From: Massilia antarctica
GTDB taxonomy: Bacteria > Pseudomonadota > Gammaproteobacteria > Burkholderiales > Burkholderiaceae_D
DNA length: 64,000 nucleotides
Reading direction: 5' to 3'
NCBI RefSeq assembly: GCF_015689335.1
Contig: NZ_CP065053.1
Span: 372,001-436,000 of the forward strand
Position 1 is the first letter of the stretch, and every line of letters begins with the position of its first letter. Below, piece by piece: positions 56,953 to 64,000 of this stretch. The translations under genes and the position numbers were made by a program. Below the pieces are notes generated by a model. It ran no database searches, was not told the origin of the DNA, and saw nothing but the letters and a program-made list of their open reading frames with translations.

Positions 56953-58726
56953 TACCACTCCCAAGCCGATGCGCGCGCAGGCCGCGCAAGCCATTAGCCT
57001 GCTGCGCCGCGCCGCCCATCCCGACCGCCGCCACCTGCTCTGGGCCACCCTGTGGCTGATCCTCGCGGCCGGCCTGGAAGTGATCGGCCCGATCCTCGGC
57101 AAGGCCCTGATCGACGAACACCTGCTGCCGCGCCACCTGGATTTTCCGCGCATGGCCATGCTTCTCGGCGCCATGCTGGTGAGCGGCTGGATCGCCAGCT
57201 GGCTGCGCTACCTGCAACTGGTGCGCCTGTCGGGCCTCGCCATGCGCTCGGTGCAGCGCCTGCGCGAATGGGTGTTCGGCCACGTGCTGCGCTTGCCGAT
57301 GGCGTTTTTCGACCGCGCCATCACCGGCCAGCTGATCAGCCGCGTGACCAATGATACCGAAGCCGTCAAGACCTTGTACATCCAGGTGCTGTTCGTGATC
57401 CTCGACAGCAGCATCGTGCTGGTCGGGACCATGATCGCCATGGCCTGGCTGGACTGGCGCCTGATGCTGATCGTGCTGGCCCTGGTGCCGGCGGTGGTGG
57501 TCATCGTGTTCGTCTACCAGCGCCTGTCGGCGCCGGCGGTGACGCGCGCGCGTGCCCTGCGCAGCGACATCAACGGCCAGATCGCCGAATCGATCGGCGG
57601 CATGAGCGTGCTGCAGGCGAATAATGCGCAAGAGCGTTTCGGCGCGCGCTTCGCCGCCACCAATCAGTCGCACTACAAGGCACGCCTGGCCGAGCTGCGC
57701 GCCAACGCGTTCCTGCTGCGCCCCGCGCTCGACCTGCTCAATGTGATCCTGCTGGCGGTGGTGATCTACAGCTTCGGGCAGCGCGACATGAACGCGGTCG
57801 AAGTCGGCGTGCTGTACGCCTTCATCAGCTACATCGCGCGCGTGATCGAGCCGATGATCCAGATCACCATGCAGTTCAGCGGCCTGCAGCAGGCCGTGGT
57901 GGCCACCGCGCGTGTCTCGGCCCTGCTCGACGAAGCGGGCGCACCGGAACATGCGCCCGGGCGCGCGGCCCCCACGGAGCATGCCGCGCCCAACGCGCCG
58001 GCGGTACGCATCCGCGACCTGACGTTCGGCTATGCGCCAGGCCAGGATGTGCTGCATGAGTTGAACCTGGACGTGCCGCAGGGCGCCTTTTTCGGCATCG
58101 TCGGCCACACCGGCAGCGGAAAATCGACCCTGTTGTCGCTGCTGCTGCGCTACTACCCGTCACGCCCGGGCTGCATCGAGATCAGCGGCCAGCCGCTGGC
58201 GGCGATCGACAACGAGCGTTTCCGCGCCGAGGTGGGACTGGTGCCGCAAGACCCGTTCCTGCTGGCGGCGTCCGCGCGCGAGAACATCGACATGGGGCGC
58301 GGCCTGTCGCAGGACGCCATCGAAACGGCGGCGCGCGCGGCGCATGCCCACGACTTCATCGCCGCGCTGGAAGATGGCTACGACACCTCGCTCGGCGAAG
58401 GCGGCTCGCGCCTGTCGACCGGCCAGAAGCAGCTCATCGCGATCGCGCGCGCGCTGGCCGGCAAGCCACGCATCCTGCTGCTCGACGAAGCGACCTCGCA
58501 CATCGACAGCGCCACCGAGCAGGTGGTGCAGGAAGCGCTCAACGAACTGCGCGGACGGGTGACCATCATCGCCATCGCGCACCGCCTCTCGACCATCCGC
58601 GAGGCCGACCGCATCGTGGTGCTCAATCACGGGCGCATCTCGGAAGCCGGTTCGCACGATGAATTGATGCTGGTCGACGGCGGCCTGTATCAGCGCCTGT
58701 ACCTGTTGCAGCAGTTGGCTGTCTAA
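56942..58726 (+). CDS. ABC exporter half-transporter, MdlB/YheH-like
   Basis: A 594-residue partner of the preceding protein: membrane domain to about residue 330, ATPase to the end. Walker A GHTGSGKST, signature LSTGQKQLIAIAR, Walker B ILLLDEATSHIDSATE with the catalytic Glu present, and H-loop IAHRLSTI. Thus this half has the working catalytic glutamate while the partner has Asp, the asymmetric pattern of heterodimeric multidrug exporters. It ends four bases into the convergent ABC-2 permease gene. Confidence 0.94.
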   Translation: MHSDTTPKPMRAQAAQAISLLRRAAHPDRRHLLWATLWLILAAGLEVIGPILGKALIDEHLLPRHLDFPRMAMLLGAMLVSGWIASWLRYLQLVRLSGLAMRSVQRLREWVFGHVLRLPMAFFDRAITGQLISRVTNDTEAVKTLYIQVLFVILDSSIVLVGTMIAMAWLDWRLMLIVLALVPAVVVIVFVYQRLSAPAVTRARALRSDINGQIAESIGGMSVLQANNAQERFGARFAATNQSHYKARLAELRANAFLLRPALDLLNVILLAVVIYSFGQRDMNAVEVGVLYAFISYIARVIEPMIQITMQFSGLQQAVVATARVSALLDEAGAPEHAPGRAAPTEHAAPNAPAVRIRDLTFGYAPGQDVLHELNLDVPQGAFFGIVGHTGSGKSTLLSLLLRYYPSRPGCIEISGQPLAAIDNERFRAEVGLVPQDPFLLAASARENIDMGRGLSQDAIETAARAAHAHDFIAALEDGYDTSLGEGGSRLSTGQKQLIAIARALAGKPRILLLDEATSHIDSATEQVVQEALNELRGRVTIIAIAHRLSTIREADRIVVLNHGRISEAGSHDELMLVDGGLYQRLYLLQQLAV

Positions 58727-60282
58727 CGCTGCGGGCGGCTGGCATTCCACAGGTAGCCGCCCGCCAGTGCCAGCACACCCACCAGCGCGTACATGCCGAG
58801 CGAACGCAGGTTGGCCGCGCCGTTGAAACCGACGGCATCGAGCATCGGCGCCCTGCTCGCATTGAGCGCCACGTAAAGCCCGAACAGGAACAGCGACAAA
58901 AACAGGCGCGCGCTGCGGCTGCATCGGCCGAACAGGCTGGCCAGCGCCGCCAGGCAGGCCACGCCGGTCAGCAACGCCAGCGCGCGCACTGGCTGCGCCA
59001 GCGACCAGCGCAGCGCGACCGGACCCATGAACATCAGCCCGAGCAGCACGCTGGCCGCATACTGGCGCAGGTAGCGCCGCGCCACGCCGCCGCTGACCAC
59101 ACCGGTCAGGTCCTCGGTGTCGGCGGCAAAGTCGCGCGTGCTCATGTCGCTCACCAGGATGCCCCAGAACGCCACCCCGGCCATCAACACCGCCGGCAGC
59201 GCCGCAGCCGGCACCAGCAAGGCAGCCCCCGCGCACAGCAGCACCGCCAGCAGCGCGGACGGGTCGATGAGGAACGTGAGGGCGATGTCGGCCAGCACCT
59301 GGCCGGCCACGCCGGGCAGGCGCGCGGCAAGTCCCAGCAGCGGCGCGGCCAGCGCGGCCAGGGGACGCAGGGCGGCGTTGAGCAGCGCCAGCGGCGAGCG
59401 GCGCACGCGCGCGCGGCCCGGCTTGACCCGGTCCGGCGAATAGCGGTGGAACAGCGGCCACGCGGCCAGCAGCGGCAGCAGCGCGATCAGGCTTGAAGCG
59501 CCGCGCAGCGCCATCATGCGCGCACTCCACAGCAGCGAGGGCAAAGTCACCGGCGCCACGGCCGGATCGAACTTGCTGGAACCGATGGAAAAATCGGCGC
59601 CGCTGACAAAACCCTGGACCGCCGCCACCGTCGCCGCCAGTCCCGAAAAATCGAACACCATCAACGCTGGCAATTCGCTGCTCCCGGCCTGCGTCATCAG
59701 CGCCAGCTGCGCCACCCACAGCACGAAGAACAGCAGGTCACCGCCCTTGCCCATCAGCGGCGCCCAGCTGTCGAACAGGATGGCGCAGCTGGCCGCGAAA
59801 AACACCATCGGCAGCAGCAACAGCGCATAGGTTTGCAGGTAGACCAGCGGCTCGATCGGGCCGTCGCCGCGCAGCGCGTGCAGCACCAGCATGGTGAGCA
59901 TGAAGGCGGCCACCAGCGCGCCCAGATACGCCACGCAGCCCAGCCAGCGCCCCGCCAGGAACACGCCGCTGGCGACCGGGCTGGCGCCGATCACGCCGCC
60001 GATCCCGCTGCGCACATCTTCGCTCATGCGCCCGCGCACCAGGTAAAAACCGCCCAGGCCGAACAGCAGCGCGCCCAGGGTGGCGCTGCCCAGGGCCAGC
60101 GCGGAACTGGTGTAGAGCACGCGCGCCTTGTTAAATACCAGCAGCGCCTCGCCGCCGGCCGGATCGGCGATCATGGCCCAGCTCAGCGCCACCACCACCA
60201 GCAGCGCGACCATGGTGGAGAGGCGCCGCATGCGCAGGCGCACTTCGGCCAGCGCCAGGGCCCTCAGGACGTGCCCGTTCAT
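58723..60282 (-). CDS. ABC-2-type transporter permease, large
   Basis: A 519-residue membrane protein with about 12 hydrophobic stretches, roughly double the usual ABC-2 permease (six helices), so it looks like an internal duplication or a full-size permease of the NosY/gliding-type group. No periplasmic domain or ATPase motif is present. Start ATG at 60282 overlaps the ATPase stop by four bases (ATGA), showing that it works with the ATPase encoded at 60279-61145. Substrate unknown. Confidence 0.83.
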   Translation of the reverse strand: MNGHVLRALALAEVRLRMRRLSTMVALLVVVALSWAMIADPAGGEALLVFNKARVLYTSSALALGSATLGALLFGLGGFYLVRGRMSEDVRSGIGGVIGASPVASGVFLAGRWLGCVAYLGALVAAFMLTMLVLHALRGDGPIEPLVYLQTYALLLLPMVFFAASCAILFDSWAPLMGKGGDLLFFVLWVAQLALMTQAGSSELPALMVFDFSGLAATVAAVQGFVSGADFSIGSSKFDPAVAPVTLPSLLWSARMMALRGASSLIALLPLLAAWPLFHRYSPDRVKPGRARVRRSPLALLNAALRPLAALAAPLLGLAARLPGVAGQVLADIALTFLIDPSALLAVLLCAGAALLVPAAALPAVLMAGVAFWGILVSDMSTRDFAADTEDLTGVVSGGVARRYLRQYAASVLLGLMFMGPVALRWSLAQPVRALALLTGVACLAALASLFGRCSRSARLFLSLFLFGLYVALNASRAPMLDAVGFNGAANLRSLGMYALVGVLALAGGYLWNASRPQR

Positions 60283-61145
60283 GCGGCTTCCTTGAGCGCA
60301 TGGCGTTGCGCCATCAGCGCTTCTTCCAGGGTCGGTTCGGCCACGCGCGCGCCCTCGCAGGGCGAGGCGCCGTGCACGATGCGCAGCGCCACATGGTCGC
60401 CCTCGCGCTGCGCATGCAGCACATTGACCCGCGTGCGCAACTGTTCGTATTCGGCCGCGCCGACATTGGCCGACCAGATGCGCCCACGCGCCCGGTCGAG
60501 GATCGTGCGCGGCGTTTCGCAGGCGATCAGTTTGCCGGCGTCCATGGTGGCCAGCTGGCCGGCGATGCTCTCGACGTCGGACACGATGTGGGTCGACATG
60601 ATCACCAGCTTGGCAAATCCGAGTTCGCCGAGCAGGTTGCGAAAGCGCAGGCGCTCTTCCGGATCGAGGCCGGCGGTCGGCTCGTCGACGATCAGGATGT
60701 CGGGGTCGTTCAGCAAGGCCTGGGCGATACCGAGGCGGCGCCGCATCCCGCCCGAGAACGAGGCCGCCGGCCGCCTGGCCTGCTCGTGCAGGTTGACCAG
60801 TTCGAGCAGATAGCGGATGCGGGCCGGGTCGCGCACGCCCTTGAGGGCGGCGAAATACTGCATGAATTCGAGCGCGGACAGGTTCGGATAGACCCCGAAA
60901 TCCTGCGGCAGGTAGCCGAGCCGGCGCCGGATCTCCTGCGGCCTCGTGACGATATCGACGCCGTCGAACAGGATTTGGCCGCTGCTCGGGCGCGTGAGGG
61001 TGGCGATCATCTGCATCAGGGTGGTCTTGCCGGCCCCATTGTGGCCGATCAGCCCGACCACGCCGCGCTCGAGCGCCAGGCTCACGCCGTCCACCGCGCG
61101 CACATCCTTGCCAACTATTTTGACCACATTGCACAGCTCAAGCAT
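60279..61145 (-). CDS. ABC transporter ATP-binding protein (DRA/Nod-type)
   Basis: A 288-residue ATPase for the ABC-2 permease. Walker A GHNGAGKTTLM, signature FSGGMRRRLGIAQ, Walker B ILIVDEPTAGLD, H-loop STHIVSD, followed by a C-terminal extension of about 75 residues ending in PTLEEALM that is usual in exporter ATPases of the GldA/NatA group. ATG at 61145 is chosen because AGGA lies seven bases upstream; an ATG at 61160 is possible. It is divergent from the GGDEF gene, with 289 bases between them holding a TATAAT at 61377-61382 but no well-spaced -35. Confidence 0.92.
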   Translation of the reverse strand: MLELCNVVKIVGKDVRAVDGVSLALERGVVGLIGHNGAGKTTLMQMIATLTRPSSGQILFDGVDIVTRPQEIRRRLGYLPQDFGVYPNLSALEFMQYFAALKGVRDPARIRYLLELVNLHEQARRPAASFSGGMRRRLGIAQALLNDPDILIVDEPTAGLDPEERLRFRNLLGELGFAKLVIMSTHIVSDVESIAGQLATMDAGKLIACETPRTILDRARGRIWSANVGAAEYEQLRTRVNVLHAQREGDHVALRIVHGASPCEGARVAEPTLEEALMAQRHALKEAA

Positions 61146-61434
61146 TGTATTTCCTGACATTATTGATGGGCTTGCAGGAAATATAAGGGATGCGAACGGC
61201 AGCGGGGAGCAAATGCGACAGGCGGCAAAATCGGCGTCCTCAAGCGCCGCATCGGCGTCGTATGGGACCAACACTTCCATGCCAAAGCGGCATCGAAACG
61301 CACATGCCTGCCACAAAAATGTGCATTTAGAGGCACAATCTGAATGCAATTTGGACTTTCCCGACTGCAACACGAATATAATTGGCTGCAGTTTTCCGGT
61401 CCGGAAAGCATCGGTTTTCACATTAAGGGACGTG

Positions 61435-63522
61435 ATGTCAGGTTTATCAGACACCTCGCATGGCCGCAAGGTCCGCGTGCTGCTGGCATCGCTATGGCTG
61501 GGGTCGTGCCTCGCGCACGCCCAGCATCCGGTACTCGATGCGCGCCTGGTCGAGATCCGCGAGATGAACCGCTACGTCCCGCCCAAGGCGCTCGCCGCGC
61601 TGCGCCAGATCGAGAGCGAGGCGCGCGCCGCCCCCGTGCGCACCAAGGCCGACTTCCTGGTCCAGCTTTGCCTGGCCCTGCGCGGCATGAACAAGGTGCC
61701 GGAAGCACTGGCCGCGGCCGAGGAACTGATCGCCTTCGGGCGCGACAAAAAAGACAATGTGGTCAGCGCCAAGGGCTTGCTGACCAAGGCTTACGTGGTC
61801 TCGCGCATGGACCAGCTGGCCCTGTCGCACCAGTTGGCCTGGGAAGGCGAAAAAATCGCCAACACCACCGACGACCTGGCGCTGAGGGTGCAGGCGGCCA
61901 TCACCTCGGGCCAGGCCTATTCGGAAGACGGCAATTTTCCGGCCGCGATGGCCAAGATGCAGACCGCGCTGACCCTGGCGCGCCAGTACGGCCAGCCGAT
62001 TCCCAAGGTCCAGGCGCTCAACGCGCTGGCCTTCCTGTACGGTCAGTTGAATGAACACGACAAGGGCTTCGAGGCGCTCGACGAAGCAACCGCGCTGGCC
62101 GAGCAGACCCATTCGCCGGGGCGCCTGGCGTCGCTCAAGGATACCGAATACGGCCTGGCGGTCGAGACCAACCAGCCGCAGCGCGGCCTGCGCGCCCTGC
62201 TCGCGGGGCTCGCGTACGAGCGCCAGATCGGCGCCGAGGCGATGATCGCCGGCACCCTGGTGAACCTGTCGGACAGTTACCTCAAGCAGCGCGATTACGC
62301 GCGCACCCTCAGCTACGCGACCCAGGCCTTGCAGGCGGCGCGCCAACTGAACGACGACAGCACCGCGGCGACCGCGCACCTGAACCTGGGCCAGGCGCAT
62401 CTCGGCCTGGGCAGCCTGGCCGAGGGCAAGCGCCATTTCGAACTGGGCCTGGCGTGGTACGAAAAAGTCGGCGACAAGCCGGAACTGCAGGAAGTGCTGG
62501 TGGAATACGGCGCCGCGCTCGAACGCGCCGGCGACATGGCGGGTGCGGTCAAGGCCTACCACCGCGAGCGGACGCTGTCGAACGAGTTGTTTGAAAAACG
62601 GCGCCAGAAAGCCACCCTGGAGCTGCAGGAAAAATACGAGACCGAAAAGAAGCAGCGCCAGATCGAACTGTTAAGCCGGGAAAACCAGCTCAAGTCGACC
62701 GAAATCGACAACCGCCGCCTGCAGCAGCGCGTGTGGTGGCTGCTGGCGGTGGTGTTCGCGCTGGCCGCGCTGGTGGTCGGCATCCTGTACCGCAAGGTAC
62801 GCCATGCGAATGCCCAGCTCAAGGTGAAGAACCTGGAACTGAAGCAGCAAAGTTCGCGCGATCCGCTGACCGGCTTGTACAACCGGCGCCACTTCCAGGA
62901 ATTCATGCGCAGCCACCTGCAGGTGGAAAAGCGCGGCGCCGGCACCTCGGGCGAGGAAATCGTGGGCGCCCTGTTCCTGCTCGACGTCGACCACTTCAAG
63001 CACGTCAACGACAGCCATGGCCACGCCGCCGGCGATGTCGTGCTCAAAATGATCGCCGAAAGCCTGCGCGAGATCCTGCGCGAGACCGACATGATCGTGC
63101 GCTGGGGCGGCGAGGAATTCCTCGCCTTCCTGCCGGCCATTCCGCGCAGCGGCGTCGAGGAAATCGCGCGCCGGCTGCTGACCGGCATCTCGAACCAGAG
63201 CATCGACTACCAGGGCAAGAAGCTGTCGGTGAACGTCTCGATCGGCTTCGCGCCCTTCCCGCTGGTGCCGGGCACGCATGCGCTGCCGTGGGAGCGCGCC
63301 GTCAACCTGGTCGACATGGCGCTCTACCTGGCCAAGGCGCACGGGCGCAACCGCGCCTACGGCGTGCGCGGTTTCGCCAACTTCGAGCAGACCTCGATGG
63401 AAGACATCGAGCAGGACCTCGAACGCGCCTGGGGCGCCGGCTACGTCGACATGTCGATCGTGCTGGGCACCTGGCCGGAATCCAAGAACGCACCCGCGCC
63501 GCCCAAGCTGACCATCGTCTGA
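61435..63522 (+). CDS. Diguanylate cyclase with periplasmic TPR sensor domain
   Basis: A 695-residue protein. A signal-like N-terminus (VRVLLASLWLGSCLAHAQ) is followed by about 350 residues of TPR-type helical repeats (NALAFLYGQLNEHDKGFEAL, AHLNLGQAHLGLGSLAEGK), a coiled coil, a membrane helix at about 432-453 (LLAVVFALAALVVGILY) and a GGDEF domain. The active site is GGEEF at 558-562 and the product-binding I-site RETD at 549-552 sits exactly five residues before it, so the cyclase should be active and feedback-inhibited by c-di-GMP. No EAL domain is present. AAGGGA lies before the ATG at 61435. It ends one base before the next start. Confidence 0.93.
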   Translation: MSGLSDTSHGRKVRVLLASLWLGSCLAHAQHPVLDARLVEIREMNRYVPPKALAALRQIESEARAAPVRTKADFLVQLCLALRGMNKVPEALAAAEELIAFGRDKKDNVVSAKGLLTKAYVVSRMDQLALSHQLAWEGEKIANTTDDLALRVQAAITSGQAYSEDGNFPAAMAKMQTALTLARQYGQPIPKVQALNALAFLYGQLNEHDKGFEALDEATALAEQTHSPGRLASLKDTEYGLAVETNQPQRGLRALLAGLAYERQIGAEAMIAGTLVNLSDSYLKQRDYARTLSYATQALQAARQLNDDSTAATAHLNLGQAHLGLGSLAEGKRHFELGLAWYEKVGDKPELQEVLVEYGAALERAGDMAGAVKAYHRERTLSNELFEKRRQKATLELQEKYETEKKQRQIELLSRENQLKSTEIDNRRLQQRVWWLLAVVFALAALVVGILYRKVRHANAQLKVKNLELKQQSSRDPLTGLYNRRHFQEFMRSHLQVEKRGAGTSGEEIVGALFLLDVDHFKHVNDSHGHAAGDVVLKMIAESLREILRETDMIVRWGGEEFLAFLPAIPRSGVEEIARRLLTGISNQSIDYQGKKLSVNVSIGFAPFPLVPGTHALPWERAVNLVDMALYLAKAHGRNRAYGVRGFANFEQTSMEDIEQDLERAWGAGYVDMSIVLGTWPESKNAPAPPKLTIV

Positions 63523-63523
63523 C

Positions 63524-64000
63524 ATGCCTCACTCGCCTCCCTGTTTTTCCCGGCTGGGCCTGAGCGAGGACGCCGACGCCCGCGCAGTGCGGCGCGCCTA
63601 CGCGCGCGAACTCAAACAGATCGACCAGGAACGCGACGCGGCCGGCTTCCAGCGCCTGCGCGAGGCCTACGACATGGCGCTGGCGTGGTGCGCGCAGGCG
63701 GCCGAACCGCGCATGCCGGCACAAGCCGGCAGCGCCATGCATCCGCTGCCGCCCGACCTGGAACGCGGTGACCCGCAGCACCTGTGCGACCTGGCCATCG
63801 CGCAGTTCGGCGCGGCGCTGCCGCGCCTGACGCAGGCGCACCTGGCCGGCGACGACGCCTCGTGGCGGCGCGAGCTGCAGCGCATCCTCGACGACGAAGC
63901 CATGGTCAACGTCTGCGCGCGCTCCCTGTTCGAGGAAGTCATGACGCACCTGCTGGCCGCGGGCTGGAAGCCGGGCCATGAAACCTTGCTGCCGGTGGCG
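63524..64000 (+). CDS. J-domain-like protein, 5' part (continues past window)
   Basis: The first 159 codons of a gene running off the window edge. Residues about 7-55 resemble a J domain (FSRLGLSEDADARAVRRAYA, then FQRLREAYDMAL), but the HPD tripeptide needed to stimulate Hsp70 is missing: the loop between helices reads KQIDQERDAAG. Such HPD-less J-like proteins are often encoded next to signalling genes and may bind partners without chaperone activity. The start is one base after the GGDEF stop (TGACATG), implying co-translation. The rest of the protein is not visible. Confidence 0.75.
   Translation, partial: MPHSPPCFSRLGLSEDADARAVRRAYARELKQIDQERDAAGFQRLREAYDMALAWCAQAAEPRMPAQAGSAMHPLPPDLERGDPQHLCDLAIAQFGAALPRLTQAHLAGDDASWRRELQRILDDEAMVNVCARSLFEEVMTHLLAAGWKPGHETLLPVA

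Noticed and set aside
61351..61382. TTGGAC ... TATAAT as a sigma-70 promoter for the GGDEF gene
   Set aside because: The spacer is 20 bases, too long for a normal promoter, so only the -10-like box is noted.

Overview
The window looks like a chromosomal segment of a high-GC betaproteobacterium, most likely Oxalobacteraceae (Massilia/Telluria/Duganella type). Pointers are the proteobacterial GroEL with a GGM tail, two copies of the glucokinase-RpiR fusion typical of Burkholderiales, a phasin, many chemoreceptors and two-component proteins, and a large outfit of secreted starch-degrading enzymes. No tRNA, rRNA, CRISPR array, prophage or complete insertion sequence was seen. Family assignments come from reading motifs and domain order; no database search was run.

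Layout. 1-6.4 kb: end of groEL with terminators, a PAS-type chemoreceptor, an OmpA-like protein, a LysR regulator, a CmcJ/AsaB-type oxygenase translationally coupled to a DsbA-fold isomerase, and an orphan membrane protein. 6.4-9.9 kb: a leftward alpha-glucosidase and glucokinase-RpiR operon. 10-12.3 kb: a POT-family peptide transporter preceded by a strongly structured leader RNA, then a Cache-domain protein. 12.5-18.3 kb: an ABC importer behind a sigma-54-type promoter, followed by a sensor kinase and a sigma-54 activator. 18.3-29.2 kb: pullulanase, a second glucokinase-RpiR, periplasmic alpha-amylase, phosphoglucomutase and two divergent SLC45/GPH-type sugar transporters. 30-43.6 kb: a DEAD-box helicase, a large TonB-dependent receptor, and a divergent operon of a GH13 enzyme, a secreted amylo-1,6-glucosidase, a secreted six-hairpin enzyme of unknown specificity and an esterase. 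43.6-49.2 kb: a stressosome-type operon (RsbR, RsbS, RsbT, a phosphatase, two histidine kinases). 49.4-49.8 kb: a dense palindromic repeat cluster. 49.8-64 kb: a chemoreceptor, two acetyltransferases, cytosine deaminase, a phasin, a heterodimeric ABC exporter, an ABC-2 transporter, a TPR-GGDEF protein and the start of a J-domain-like protein.

How the genes fit together. The starch genes describe a full route: outer-membrane binding and TonB-driven uptake, secreted/periplasmic depolymerisation and debranching, inner-membrane MFS import, cytoplasmic alpha-glucosidase, glucokinase, and phosphoglucomutase. A recurring 15-bp palindrome, TGTAGT-N3-ACTACA, lies before the TonB receptor, the GH13 operon, both MFS transporters and in the alpha-glucosidase/POT intergenic region. 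It matches the remembered HexR (RpiR-family) consensus, so the RpiR halves of the two glucokinase fusions are the obvious candidate binders. That would make a glucose-phosphorylating enzyme the regulator of the starch regulon.

The most unusual parts are the stressosome operon with three RsbT-like ATPase domains, the glucokinase-linked operator network, the unassigned structured leader at 10.1 kb, and the six-hairpin enzyme at 39.6-42.5 kb.
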